Assembly (NCBI GenBank): GCA_032622095.1
Contig: CP136065.1
Location: 98,835,343-98,899,342, forward strand
Reading direction: 5' to 3'
Length of the DNA stretch: 64,000 nucleotides
Origin: Siphonodentalium dalli
Lineage: Eukaryota > Mollusca > Scaphopoda > Gadilida > Siphonodentaliidae
Both the position numbers and the translations under genes were made by a program. The notes beneath the pieces were generated by a model. That model had not been told where the DNA came from and made no database searches. It was given only the letters and a program-made list of their open reading frames with translations. Positions 24,170-36,104 of the stretch are shown here, one piece after another (the stretch's first letter is position 1; every line of letters starts with the position of its first letter).

Positions 24170-25690
24170 TAGTAGCTCTTTAAATGTTTTGATATCCTCA
24201 GCTTGAACTACACACTGGCAAGTCATTCCACTGGTTGATAACACGTTCTGTATAAGAAATATAACCTAACGTCTTTGTTACATCTATTGGTCTGGATCTT
24301 ATGTTTGCCCTTTCGTCCTCGTATCGGTCTATTTTCTTTCAAACAGCTTTCCAACATCGATATTATAGTGTCCCCGAATAATGTTGTACGTTTCTATTAG
24401 GTCTCCTTTCAATATACGGTATTTTAGTGACATAAGACTCAGTTTCCGAAGCCTTTCGCTGTATGATAGCTAACATATTTTCGGAATGGGCTTTGTAGCT
24501 CTCCTTTGGGCACTTTCCAGTGCTTTGGAATGTTTGATCAGTAGTGAATTTCGAACTCGATTTCCATACCCCAGACTGGCCTGATCAGTGATCTACAATA
24601 ACCTCTTTCTCTTTATAAGCGAGTGATCTTCTAATGACACCGATAACGCGGTTTGACTTGAGAATGGCTTCGTTCATAACTTTATCAAATTTCAACTGGT
24701 TGTCTATAAAAATTCCGCGGTCCTTTTCTTGCTCTGATACTAGAATTTCCGGGAGATCTATGTGATCCGTCATGTGATACTGCTTTTGTTGGTTTTTGCC
24801 GCCAAAATGTATCACATTTATTGTATTTTAATTGAATGGTAGTTGCCATGTGTTGGACCACTCAAAAACCGATTGTATCAGGCCTGGATATTTGATAGCC
24901 CTCCTATATACAGCCCTCGCAAAATTGACTCCAGGAGGGCTATTTTCAGCCCCCCCCCAAGCTGGTAAAAACTCGCCAACATGAAATTCACTTTGTGAAA
25001 CTGTAACCTGTTAGGACATCTAACAAAAACTTTCTGCTAATCTCTGACATCTTCTGGTATGTTCTCAGCAACAAAGAACCAGGCTGTGTTCAATGCCACT
25101 AGAAATATCCACTGCACATATAACATGAATTCAAGAGAAGAGAGGAAGTCTAGGTGGGCTATTATCCCTTCTAAGGCAACCTAATAGGGCTATTTTCAGC
25201 CCTCCTGCAATTATCAAACTGCCATGCCTGAGTATTAGCTCGGGTAAAACATAAAAACTGTAAATGTTGAGGAGGGCTATAGCCCTCCTAGGCAAATATA
25301 GGAGGGCTATTAATAGCCCTCCCGAATTTTATAGACCACCAGCCCTGTTGTATGTCTAGTTGAAGAGCACGTTTTGTATGGTTCGAATATATTTTTGTAT
25401 CGTCTGCGAACTTTTGCACATGCTTCCGATGTTAGCTGGCAAATCATTATTATAGATGAGAAATAATGCCGGTCCCAACATACTTCCTTGAGGAACATCA
25501 CTTAATACCTTCGCCCATTGAGATGTAGCTTCTCCAACAACTACATGCTGTTTTCTGTTCTTTAAGAAAATGTTGATCCAATGTAATATATTTCCGGTGA
25601 TTCCATAAGCTTCCAGTTTTCTTAATAGCTTTTCACGAGGAACTGAATTGTGTTCCCGCAATAAAATCTTCAAGAGTGGCCCAGCCATTG
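24170..25690 (-). pseudogene. LINE reverse transcriptase relic (CR1/jockey-like), interrupted
   Basis: Reading leftwards, SVPREKLLRKLEAYGITG, NRKQHVVVGE and SDVPQGSMLGPALFLIYNND are RT core motifs. A frameshift then separates the expected ADDTK region (RRYKNIFEPYKT) from the rest. After a 469 bp insertion, reading resumes GIFIDNQLKFDK, IGVIRRS and, in shifted frames, ERVINQWNDLPV near 24240. Many frameshifts and a point-mutated DRGIF (usually DLGV) mark it as dead. Confidence 0.88.
24879..25347. mobile_element. hAT-like MITE inserted in a LINE
   Basis: The ends are CAGGCCTGG and, reverse complemented, CAGGGCTGG. TTGTAT is duplicated on both sides (24873-24878, 25348-25353). The interior is full of AGGAGGGCTAT and its complement. 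It splits the reverse transcriptase relic, so it is younger. CAGGG-type ends suggest hAT, although hAT duplications are usually 8 bp and only 6 are visible. Confidence 0.75.
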
Positions 25691-26022
25691 TTCACACCTA
25701 AATATCGAAAGCAATTAACGCGGTCATAAAAGTTGCATACTGCAACAAGGAGACACCCCTGAAGATACATCCGCAAATACATTGGCACGGCCAGATCAGT
25801 GTAGCAGTAAACACCCATAGGACGTAATAACGTTTAGTTCGTTTTGCTCCTAAATAGCGATAAGAGTGAGAGAGATAGAGGGGGTGGTACTACTTGTCGG
25901 TGAAAACAAAAGTTGACGTAATTTGCGCATCTTGGAGAGTGTTCATAGAGCAACTCAACACGCTTGTAAACTAATTATAAAAATTAAAAGCGACCAAGAG
26001 GAAGCGATGAAGGACTGAACGG

Positions 26023-26344
26023 TGGATTGATTGATTGATTGATTGATTGGGGTTTTATGTCGCTTTAGCCACTAAGGCCATATCACGACATTGCCAGTTT
26101 TAGTGGTGGAGGAAATCCGCACACTTACGGCTAATCTAACAGTGATTTCAATGGCTGATAAACTCGTCGACCATGTGCGGCAAACCACCGGCCATCGGCA
26201 AGTAACTGGCAACTTCACCAGATAACGATTTCGAGTTACAAAGTCCACGATGGAAACATGTGGATTTGAATCCTTATCGCCAGCGCTGGAAGGCGAAACG
26301 GCTTGGAGTTGTACCCCTAACCGATTGAGCCACCGAGGCCCCCT
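26023..26344 (-). mobile_element. tRNA-derived SINE
   Basis: On the minus strand a pol III A box (TGGCTCAATCGG, plus coordinates 26332-26321) and B box (GGATTCAAATCC, 26273-26262) sit in a tRNA-like head. A unique body follows, then a 3' tail of ATCA repeats (26050-26029). Length and layout fit a tRNA SINE of the kind common in molluscs. Confidence 0.8.
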
Positions 26345-26373
26345 GAACGGTGGAGGAAATCAGTGAATTACAT

Positions 26374-27700
26374 ACACTCTAAATTCCGTTGGGTAAGATT
26401 TGAGCATTAAAATATGTTTTGTAAAATGTACCAAATATATAGTGGTTAATCTGAAATCTTCTTTGCAGTAAAAGCATTTCTCGTGTTAAAAGTTTATAGT
26501 AAAAGTCACGCGCTTCCATTCGCGCCAATGGTTCATCACGACCTGACCACGTCGTGTTTTTAAAACATATTAAAAATGGCTTACGATTTCGTTATCAGTA
26601 AGTTGAAAGAATGTGGCTTTACGGAACTAAAGAGTCCATTTGAAGGTATACAGATTCATTACACAACCATATATTGACATCATTTATATCACTAACATGT
26701 TTGTGTCTCGGGACCAGCTTCTGGATATGGAATATTGCATCCCACCCACAAATTTCATTCAATGTTGTAAAATTGGACGTTGAGTTCAAATACGTTTCGT
26801 ACCAATACTGGTTTTGTGTCTGTTGTATACCATAGCTGCATAATATATACCCATGCAACTCATTTTTGTTTGTTTGTTCGTTCGTTCGTTCGTTGTTTGT
26901 CCGGGTATGTGCGATCACACGGGGAGTGTCATGGGATAGTTGACGTCATATGTCTTAACGGGGCACTAAGAATTAATTTACCTAAATAATTATATTACCA
27001 TAATGGTTGTTATCTGGTCGTTGAAAATTGATTCACAGGGTATATTGACCAGATGGCTGTATCGGGATAGGTACAATTGACCTAAGTCTGCTTAAAGGGC
27101 ACTACTAAACAATTTTAATTAAATAATTAATTATATACCCAAAACGATTGGACCCTGGACGCTGGAAATTGGTAGGCAGTGGTGAATTGACACAAGGAGT
27201 ACCATTGGATATGTGCCGTTGGTCATTAATTGGATCTAAAAGATTATATTATCATAAATTAGCAATAAAGAGAGCTGCATGCCAGCTGAGAGGATATGTA
27301 GGAGCATTGGTACACACAGGTGCCACCAGATCAGGGGAATATAATTTGATGTGTATCTTTGGTCTCAGGTGACTTAATAAATTATTTTAGCACTGATGAT
27401 CAATGAAGAGCGTTTATTATCAGCTCAGAAGATATGCGAAAAAATATTCAAAGCGACGTAATTTGACACGGATAATGTTCTGAGATAGATGCAGCTGACT
27501 ACAGATGACTTAAAGATGCACTAATAATTAGCAATAAAGAGCGTCTATTGTCAACTGAAGAGACAGTGGTAACTTTATCCGGCGAGTGTCATGCAATAGA
27601 TGATGTTTATCTCAGGTGACTAGTAAGTAATTTAGATGACTGTAAGGGGCACTAATAATTTACTCATTATTTAACCGAGCAACGCCGGGATCCCAGCTAG
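26374..27700 (+). mobile_element. Helitron-like segment, copy 2
   Basis: It starts ACACTCTAAATTCCG and ends CAACGCCGGGATCCCAG-CTAG followed by T, matching copy 1 throughout with divergence and indels. As in copy 1, internal GGGATAG, GACTTAAAG-type repeats are present. It begins 30 bp after the SINE head. Confidence 0.55.
26576..26645 (+). CDS. SAM-like first exon fragment, copy 2
   Basis: A 70 nt frame reads MAYDFVISKL then KECGFTELKSPFEG and ends GAAG|GTATAC. Relative to copy 1 it has substitutions but no indel or stop. Downstream exons are not identifiable here either. Confidence 0.4.
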
Positions 27701-27990
27701 TTTAGTATAATTTAGGCAATTCCCAACTTGGAATAATTATTTTTGTCCATCGAAATAAATGAGCTATCTTGTTTTCAGATATTTCTGAATATACTGTGGC
27801 GAAAATGAGTTATTTTTAACCCAACGTTAGTGGTAAGAAATCCCCCAACAGTTGTTGATTTTACCCAATAGTTAAGTAATTATTCACCAAACGTTGGGCA
27901 CAAACAATCGCCAAACGCAGAAGGGAAATTAATATTGGGTAAATTGTTACCCTGCGTTGAGTAAAAATATTGCCCATCATTCTGTATATG
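27701..27990. repeat. Duplication tail, copy 2
   Basis: It continues the similarity with copy 1 beyond CTAG through AAATGAGCTAT and CTGAATATACTGT into CCAACGTT repeats, without the ~500 bp insert that copy 1 has. Confidence 0.6.
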
Positions 27991-28729
27991 GTGTTACAGT
28001 TCCATTTATTATATATATCAGATCCTACTTGTATATATATATAAATATATATATATTCGGATTTTTCTCCCAGACCCCTAGACCGACTTCAACCAAATTT
28101 GGTGTGGTGACTCGGGGTACCCTGATGGAGTTCATATCGGCGTTAGTTTTTCAAATTTTGTTATTTAAAAAAAATTAATTAAATAAATTTAAAAAAACAC
28201 ACGAATTAAAATAAGCTCACTATAGGGCTATTTAAGAATCAAATAAATATGAATATTTGGTTTCAATGTGAACCTATTTGCAGACCAGATGTACGCTCTT
28301 TATATATGTATTTTCACTGTTGCCCGCGCCATCCAACAGAATAACACGTATAAGTCCCCTATGGGCTTGGCTTATTTCAGAAACAAATAAGTCGAGTGTG
28401 AACCTATGTGAATTTTAGGTCCAAATGTGCGCGAAGCGCGCACATGGGTCGCATGTACCTTACGCACAAAGGGTCCGCAAGCCCATTTGTGCAGGGGCCA
28501 CAGGCCCCTCCATCGCTGAATAAAGGCTCATTATTCTCGGTTTTCAATAATTCCCAAACATTTTTCTCTCGTTCAATTTTCATAATAATACCGCCTGATC
28601 AATTTGAGGCAAAACTCCTGCAAGTCTTCACAAATTAGAATACAATGATATTCGTCTCCCAATTTATGGTCGCATCTTGGACATTTCAGATCGTTTTGTT
28701 TTGTTTTTGGAATTCTTTTTTTTTCCACC

Positions 28730-29291
28730 GTGAAGTCTCATTTGGCAGTCTGTGGTTAGTCATTTTTAAATTTGGAGTGCCAAGTATTCAGAAAGTCAAC
28801 TAAATATATTTCTAAGGAAATTCTTTATTTTAATTTTATATATAACTTGCTTCGAGATGTCGTTTCCATTTCAGAGCGCCACTGATTATCAAACATACGT
28901 TTCCTCACTTGGTGGTATGAATTAAAGTCTAAGGAAAACATAGCTTGTTCATCCCAACCGAAGTTAATGAATATCTTATCGAATTAATCCAAGCAAATTA
29001 TTTCCCACATACATTTATCATATTTGAGTGGTCCAATTTATATATCAGTCTATATATCTTCGGTATTAACACTGATCATTCCCCATTAAGTATTGTAGAT
29101 CAAACGTATAACATTCTCGATTTCATTTTATATATATTGGGTATTTCCCGGTTTCGCCATAAACCATGTAGTTCGGTGTAGTTCATTTTTATCTGAAAAT
29201 TGTATTTGAGGAATTTCAATTGTATTGATTCTAAACTATCAATATTCTCGTAACCCCATACTTCGCATCCCGTATAGTAGGATTGGTTCAA
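28730..29291 (-). pseudogene. LINE C-terminal region remnant
   Basis: GCEVWGYENIDSLESIQLKF, LKYNFQIKMN and, after frame breaks, YHQVRKRMFDNQW are typical of the post-RT region of CEVWG-type LINEs common in molluscs. This is the downstream part of the 28.6-33.8 kb element. Confidence 0.8.
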
Positions 29292-29345
29292 TCAGTTTGT
29301 CCAATAAACTAAATGATATGTCATTAGACAGATTTTATCGTCCAG

Positions 29346-31509
29346 GGCCCTGTTTCATGAAAGCAACTTATGACATAGTTGGGACTTAAGATGGTCATAA
29401 GTTCAAACTTAAGTCATAAGTACGTTTCACGAACAAGGTCTTAACTTAAGATGGTCTTAACTTTGGTCTTAATTTTAAGATTGGTGTGAGGTGTCTTAAG
29501 ATACTCTTAAAGTTAAGACCCACATGATAAGTGGCATATCGATCACAAATATGGCGGCCTATGTTATTTTGCAATTACGGAGATATCTGTACATTGTCTG
29601 GGGTGGGCAACTCGTCGTCTGGTATACAGGGTCGTGGCTACAGAGTGAGAGGGGGAGTTCGCCTCGAAATGTCCAACTACACCCCCTTAGACAACACCAA
29701 ATTCACTTTAGGTTTAAACATTCCAACTGGTACCTCAAACTTTCCAAAACCAAAGTTTGGATAGGGCAACCCCCCCCCCCACCGTATAACCGTAGGGTTA
29801 GTTTGGTAAAAACAATTCAGAGCACAGGCTTATCATCAGGGACGTGGCGAATGAGTTTTGTGTGTTGTCTCCCCCCCCCCCCCCCCACACACACACACTT
29901 TGGTCAAAATGTTTAGCAATTGGAAATGTCATGCCTGACAACAACATTAATCGTACACTATATATAGGTTTCAATTGTTTGAATTTCTAACTAGTAAAGG
30001 AATGTGTTGTTTTAGACAAACAGCAGCAACCGAAATGACAATCAATTGGAAAATCACCAACTTTAGGGGCGTCAGGTTAGAAATTTCGAACTGTTGGAAT
30101 ATTTGAGATAACAATTGGAAAGTTTAAATCCAACGGGTGGGGTGGACATGGCATTTCGCGAACATGGAAGTTTGGCTCGGTTCAATTAAGGGGCGAGTGC
30201 AGTTGGAAATTGCACGATGTATCCCCCCCCCCACACACACAGACCAACTAGCCACTCCCGAGCATCATCGAATGTAGGATATAGTCAATTATCAGCTGTG
30301 TATGTGACCTATAGATAATATATATTATAAAATTGTATTACCCACGAATTAATCTTTTGATAAGCATTATGGCCTAGCTCAATGCTCACTTTCATCTATG
30401 TTATTCCATATGTGTGTGGGGAGATGGGGTAAAATGAGATCAATTAATGTATTGATTCTTTCCTCTTTCCAAATTTCCGTCGGCTGTTTACAAAGCAGAT
30501 ATGTCATATATGAAATGTAACACAAACGTTCTTTCTCAAAATAAGTTTTAGAAAAAGTGACAATTTTCTATAGAGAATAGTATTGTCGTGATTTTCAAGG
30601 CTGTCCAAATTTTTGTCATGTTTTGTTTTTGCAGGGGTGGGATGACCATTGTATAGCATACTGTATATATATATATATGATATACACACCCGTAACGATG
30701 ACACCCCTTAATGCGAGTGTGCTATTGGAAACGTAGTTATAATTATATCCATGGTATGACAACCGCATAAAACATCTGCATAAAAATAATAAAAAAGTTA
30801 CTCTAACAAATATTTTTCATTTCCCTTTGAATCGAAAAATGCCCTGTGTGTGTCCTGATGACATCACCGATTTATTTTGATTATTGCTACACGTAGAGAG
30901 CGATGGTCGATAATACACGTGTTATGTCGGCTCACATAAAAAAAATCGCCGCCTGATCATTGCTCTCAGTGGATTAACTCGGCGTAAATGCATGGTCGCA
31001 ATCATGCATCGATCCATATAATTATATTGTCTTATTTCTGACACTGCCACTCACCAGAAAACGCAAAGCTCGTCATTTTAAGAGCCTGTGATGTACTCAT
31101 GTTCGAATTTACATCGTGGAACCCATGCAAGTCTAAGATCCATATGCGAATATAAGGCCACTGACTATAGACAGTAAGATATATGCGCTGATTCGCCCAC
31201 CCCACCCCAGCCGCTATCCAGCATCCCTGTCACACAATAATGTCAACTCGGACTCGGCTCTTTCTCGATAACCTTTCAATGCCGTACATACAGATTGCAC
31301 AAGCCCACATTTTTTTGTTCCGGACTGTAGAAAATTGTCGATAACCAGTCTAAATGAGCGGGAACTTAACTTACTACTTAAGTTGGACTTAATCTTGTTT
31401 TGTGAAACGCGTTCTTGAAACGGAAAAGTTACATCATAAGATCCACCTTAGATCTTAGATTAAGTCCATCTTAACATAATCTTATGACATTGCTTCATGA
31501 AACAGGGCC
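29346..31509 (+). mobile_element. 2.17 kb TIR element family, copy 1
   Basis: The ends are GGCCCTGTTTCATGAA and its complement at the right (TTCATGAAACAGGGCC), flanked by CAG at 29343-29345 and 31510-31512. It interrupts the minus-strand LINE between its TKAMFGLL and GCEVWGYEN pieces. Interior landmarks include subterminal TAAGAT/ATCTTA repeats and poly-C next to CA repeats at 29770, 29870 and 30224. No transposase is found. Ends and 3 bp flanks are compatible with PIF/Harbinger-type elements. Confidence 0.88.
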
Positions 31510-31636
31510 CAGTTCTATTCAAAAGTCCAAACATTGCTTTCGTCCCAATAGTTTGTATCTGTTTTATTGATCTACAAAATCTGCCATTCGCCATCTGGCA
31601 ATCGCCATGCATCTGCATAGTTTAATGTGCGTTTAA

Positions 31637-32071
31637 CCCTTTCAGTGCCAGGTCCGATATTTGTATCAACCCATATACCCTGTGCCAATGCATTCTCTTA
31701 TATATGCGAGTCGACCATAGGTCGCCTCGCATATATAAGAGATTGCATTGGCCTAACAATTTTTCATCATTTGTTATTAGTTTTTACAATTTTTTACAAT
31801 TTAAAAAAAAAATTCTTACATTCTTTAACAGACTTATTTTGTAGGTTTAGTGCCAGGGAATCTTACGTTTTTCATGGGCATCAAAATTATTACTATGAAT
31901 ACTTGGTGATAGTTTTGAGTTATAATATGCCCCTAAGGTTTTATCCAGTTTGTTTTTAAATTCGCTATAGCATGCTTAAGCATACCCAAATAAAATTCAA
32001 CCCAAACAAATCTTTTAAAAAACAGACCGTAAATTAGGGCCGATGAGATCGGCCCCTGGCACTGAAAGGCC
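31637..32071. mobile_element. MITE with CCTTTCAGTGCCAGG ends, inserted in LINE
   Basis: The left end CCCTTTCAGTGCCAGG matches the reverse complement of the right end CCTGGCACTGAAAGG. TAA flanks both sides (31634-31636, 32072-32074). Inside, GCCAATGCATTCTCTTATA pairs with TATAAGAGATTGCATTGGC (31684-31752). A similar hairpin recurs at 60285-60420. Confidence 0.7.
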
Positions 32072-32540
32072 TAATGCTCTTAGCAAACTATGTTCTGTTT
32101 CTGTCATATTTGTTGTGTCATCGGCATACAAAAGGCAAAGTATCTTAAGGTATTGTCGACATTTTTCATAATTTATGTTATTAGCTGTCAAAATCCCATC
32201 TATACAACAGCCATGCATCCAAAAAATCTCCAAGATCATTTACAAATATAGAAAATAAAAGGAAGGATAAACTTACCTCTTGTCTCACCCCTATATTACA
32301 CGCAAAAAAAAGTCTTATTTATTACTTCCGTCTATTACACAGGATTTAATAACATCGTACATACTTCTTATTATATTGTATAATGTGTCCCCAATTGTAT
32401 TTTTGAACAAGTTTGAACAGTAACCCCTCTCGCCAGACCGTGTCAAATGCTTTTCTGAGGTCGATGAATGTACAATAAAGTCTCTTACTCCGAATGAGGT
32501 AAAATTCAACAAGGGATGACAATATAAAAATATTATCAAT
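32072..32540 (-). pseudogene. LINE reverse transcriptase core remnant
   Basis: Near 32470-32430 one frame gives FIDLRKAF and another DTVWR. GVRQEVSLSFLLFS follows at ~32285-32245. LLYADDTTNMTETEHSLL contains the YADD active-site motif at about 32130-32120. Motif order is that of a LINE RT; reading changes frame several times. Confidence 0.85.
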
Positions 32541-33194
32541 GGTTGAGTTTTTTTCTGGCAGTCTTTGATAACAGCTTGGTTATTTAAAAGGGATTTCAGT
32601 CTGTTATTTAAAAAGTTTGTAAAAACTTTACTTATTCAACTAAGAAGGGTTATACCTCGATATGAATCTGCTTTATATGGGTCTCCTGTCTACTTATATA
32701 TTGGGACAATCGTTCCTTCCCCAACAGCTAAAGATAAATCCCCTTGCCCGACGGTTCATATACCGCAAACATTATATATTTAGTTTCTTTTATATATTCA
32801 TTACTTATCGAATAGAGACCGTGTGCCTTTCTATTTTTAGCCCAACGATCACCCCTAAGATTTCCATTTTAGTTATTGGGACATCTAGTTGATTGGCCAC
32901 ATCTTCGCTGATATCGCGCTTCAATTCTTCTCGATGAGGGCTGAAATCCATATCATCATTTTTATTGGCGTTCAAATTTTTGAAATGTTCATAGAATTAG
33001 CTCATTGGAACATTTCGTTTGGTACGCTCGACAAATGATTTTGTGTCGTCCCAATGGGGTTATTGTGAATACGATTTCCGTCATTGTCAACAACTTGTTT
33101 CTGCTTTCCATTTACATTGGACGTGTTCATACATTACACAGTGAATAGGGTTGTGGACATCAGGCATTAGTGATGAGAAAGAAAGCACTTCGAA

Positions 33195-33759
33195 TTATCT
33201 CACAGTTAGAAATATGTCTGTATATCCAATTACATAATCAACCACGCTTGTCCCTCGGCATGTTGTTTTGCATATTCTGTAATCTTCACCAACCAAACGA
33301 TCGATCTCAGAATTACTACTTACTTCCGTATAATCTTTTAGTCTGCCCGTTCTAGCGTTAAAATCTCCCATCAAGAGAACTGCTTCATTTTCACACCTAA
33401 ATCGTTTCAATTTAGCATGTAGACCACTCTGCCAATTCCCATTAAAATACCGCGTATTCGAGTGCGATATATATATACACCGCGCCTAGCAACACACTCT
33501 CGGCCATTCAACGTTTTCCGGCTCGCTTTCTATGAGGCAAACTAACTTTTCTAATCGCGATTTCACTGCAACCGTTATTCCCCCAGACCTGCGTCCCTTT
33601 AGTATGATAGACCATAAACCCCGGTAACGTCGGTGTTGTTCTAAGACCAGTCTTGGTTTCATTGAGGCAGACGATGTCGTATCGATTAACAATGTCAAAA
33701 AATTCAGGGTAGTTACACCTATTATTAAACCCGCATATGTTCAACGATAAGAACATCAA
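33195..33759 (-). pseudogene. LINE APE-type endonuclease domain remnant
   Basis: LSLNICGFNNR, then VCLNETKTG (the catalytic Glu region) and GFMVYHTKGT appear in one frame, and GDFNARTG (the GDFN motif) in another. This is the order of an apurinic endonuclease-like LINE domain. Frameshifts separate the motifs. Confidence 0.85.
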
Positions 33760-33779
33760 CGCTGTTCTATCATAATCGT

Positions 33780-34049
33780 CGTCGTAATCATCGTCGTAAT
33801 TGTCGTATTCGTCGTAATGGTCATAGTCGTCGTCGTAAACGTCGTCTTTGTCGTCGTCGTCATCATCATCATCATAATAATATCCTCCGCATCTTCATCA
33901 TTATCCCTAATGCCGTCATCAGCATCATCGTCATCATCATCGTCGTCGTCGTCTTCGTCATCATCATCGTCCCAATCTCCATCATCATTATCCTTTGTAT
34001 CAACCTAAACATAAATGCTATCATAATCAATGTCATTATCATCATCATC

Positions 34050-34081
<32 letters not shown>

Positions 34082-34610
34082 CATCCTCGCCGTCATTACC
34101 ACATACATCACCACAATCGATAACATCATGATCCTTCTCATCCTCAGCATCATCCTCGTCACAATCCCCATCACCATCCCCATCGTCACCGTAATCGTCA
34201 TTACCATTCTCACCCTCATCATGATCATCTTCAGCATCATCCTCGTCACAATCCCCATCACCATCCCCATCGTCACCGTAATCGTCATTACCATTCTCAC
34301 CCTCATCATGACCATCACCTTCAGCATCATCACATCATCATCATCATCATCATCATCACCATCATTATCATCATCATCATCCTCGCCGTCATTACCACAT
34401 ACATCATCACAATCGATAACATCATGATCCTTCTCATCCTCAGCATCATCCTCGTCACAACCCCCATCACCATCCCCATCACCATCCCCATCGTCACCGT
34501 AATCGTCATTACCATTCTCACCCTCATCATGATCATCTTCAGCATCATCACATCATCATCATCATCACCGTCGTCATCAGCATCATTGTCAAGGTCGTCG
34601 TAAAAACGGT
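33780..34610. repeat. TCG/ATC microsatellite with higher-order repeats
   Basis: TCG-rich then ATC-rich trinucleotides dominate. A ~90-120 bp unit containing CTCATCCTCAGCATCATCC, CACCATCCCCATCGTCACC and ACCATTCTCACCCTCATC recurs at about 34136, 34220 and 34430. Met-, Ser- or Ile-rich open frames here are artefacts. Confidence 0.92.
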
Positions 34611-34728
34611 CACTATACAAAGTATTATTCATTGCATTAACATTCATGTGTAGGTGTGGCATATTAACACATGTGTGTCGTTCGTTGCTGCACTCATCCA
34701 ATGAATATGTCAGCCAGTGCCTGACTCA

Positions 34729-35095
34729 TTACAAGATTGTATTGCAATAACACCCCAATGGGCAGTTGCAAACATCCACATAATATTTGCCGCTTTTCAT
34801 GTCGCATATCATATTTATGGTGACAATGTGCCTATTTTCCATTATAAAATTTAATTTTTTATCTTCTGTTATACCATGGAAATCGGTTATATTCTCACCC
34901 AATGCTGCGAAACATCCAATGCAACGGTTTTTGTATGCCGGACAATTCATAACCAAGTGTGATTCTGTCTCAACCGAGTTCGTCTTACAGACTGGTCATA
35001 AGTGTGACACAAGGCATTATGTCACACAGTCAACAATCAGCGCTATAGCTTTTAATTTTACCAGATATTTCACTAGTTTTTGCCTAACCAGTTAA
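34729..35095 (-). pseudogene. LINE C-terminal zinc-knuckle-like tail
   Basis: One frame reads VCKTNSVETESHLVMNCPAY followed by ENITDFHGITEDKKLNFIME. This matches the CPxC..ExExHLLxxCPxY tail and the following helix of LINE polyproteins. It is separated from the next LINE by the microsatellite, so it is probably the 3' end of another copy. Confidence 0.75.
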
Positions 35096-36104
35096 CTAGT
35101 TGCATGGTTTCTCGAAATTGTATCCACTCCTGACAATATTAGCAGTGACAGTATATCATAGAACTAAGCTGATACCATCACACCGATGATAGTTGATATA
35201 TATGCAAGGCAGGTTTATCTCAGTTCCCCAATTGACTTGAATGAGTGGTCCAACAAATGTGCCAAATTTTCTACATCAGATTGTCCACATGTCTTCAAAT
35301 TATCTTCTATATCAAACATTACTCTACAGTTCTCTCTTTTCTCTCACTGATTTCATATTAATATATCAAATGTAAACTTTGTGTCTTGTCTCCCATTCTC
35401 ACTTAAACCGTTTATCCCATAAAACTTAATATCGACACACCAATCGAACGAGCCCACTACGTGTCTGAACCATATCGCACTTAAATCAAGCACACTCACG
35501 TTGGGCTCGGTCACACCATAACCGGAGACGACACATACATGTATATAAGCTATTAGCTTGTTGTCGAATCCCCTCCATACTATAACTGTTTACTATATTA
35601 TAATTACTTTATGAATTATACGGACTAAATATTGTTCACAACAAACATGACAACAATGCGTGTTGAGTTGTGGTCACACTTGCGAGACATAACGATTGAT
35701 GTGTCCAGGCAGAATTGATCGGTAAGTAGCGCGGCGCGCGACACACTTATCTCCCCCTGTGAACCTGTTCTGTACAGGGAGGTAGCAGTGGTTAAACTCC
35801 TGGGAACAGGAGAACGGGGGACAGTTTGGTAGCAAATGACACATATAGATGGAAGAAACACGCGACCAGGACAAACTATCAAGATCTTTGAACATGTTAG
35901 CGGCCGAGTGAACTATAAAATAACATATACAAGTATAATCAAATAGACGTCGAATAGTTCATTAGTAATTGTTGACATATACTTGTGTTCTTAACAGCGA
36001 GTAATACGTTATATGTTTACTGCTATTTTTTAAATAAACAAACGGTTAAATGTTCCTGCTCGCAGTGGTTATGGATCCTGCTGGCAGTGGTTGCAATATA
36101 TATG

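Larger units (their letters stand above)
28600..33759 (-). mobile_element. LINE relic with endonuclease and RT, twice interrupted
   Basis: Pieces in 5' to 3' order on the minus strand: endonuclease (33759-33195), RT (about 32540-32072), post-RT pieces (31636-31510 and 29345 leftwards). The final portion near 28650 reads, across frames, a CxxC-like and HKLGDEYHCIL-like segment. It is interrupted by a 435 bp MITE (31637-32071) and a 2.16 kb TIR element (29346-31509). Frameshifts and stops are numerous, so it is not functional. Confidence 0.85.

Noticed and set aside
29524-29916. 130-codon open frame repeated at 44890-45283 and, on the other strand, 48476-48886
   Set aside because: The frame recurs only because the 2.17 kb element recurs. 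It crosses poly-C and CA tracts and copies differ by indels in those tracts, so it is not conserved as protein.
33872-34701. Long Met/Ile/Ser-rich open frames on both strands
   Set aside because: They are translations of the ATC/TCG microsatellite.
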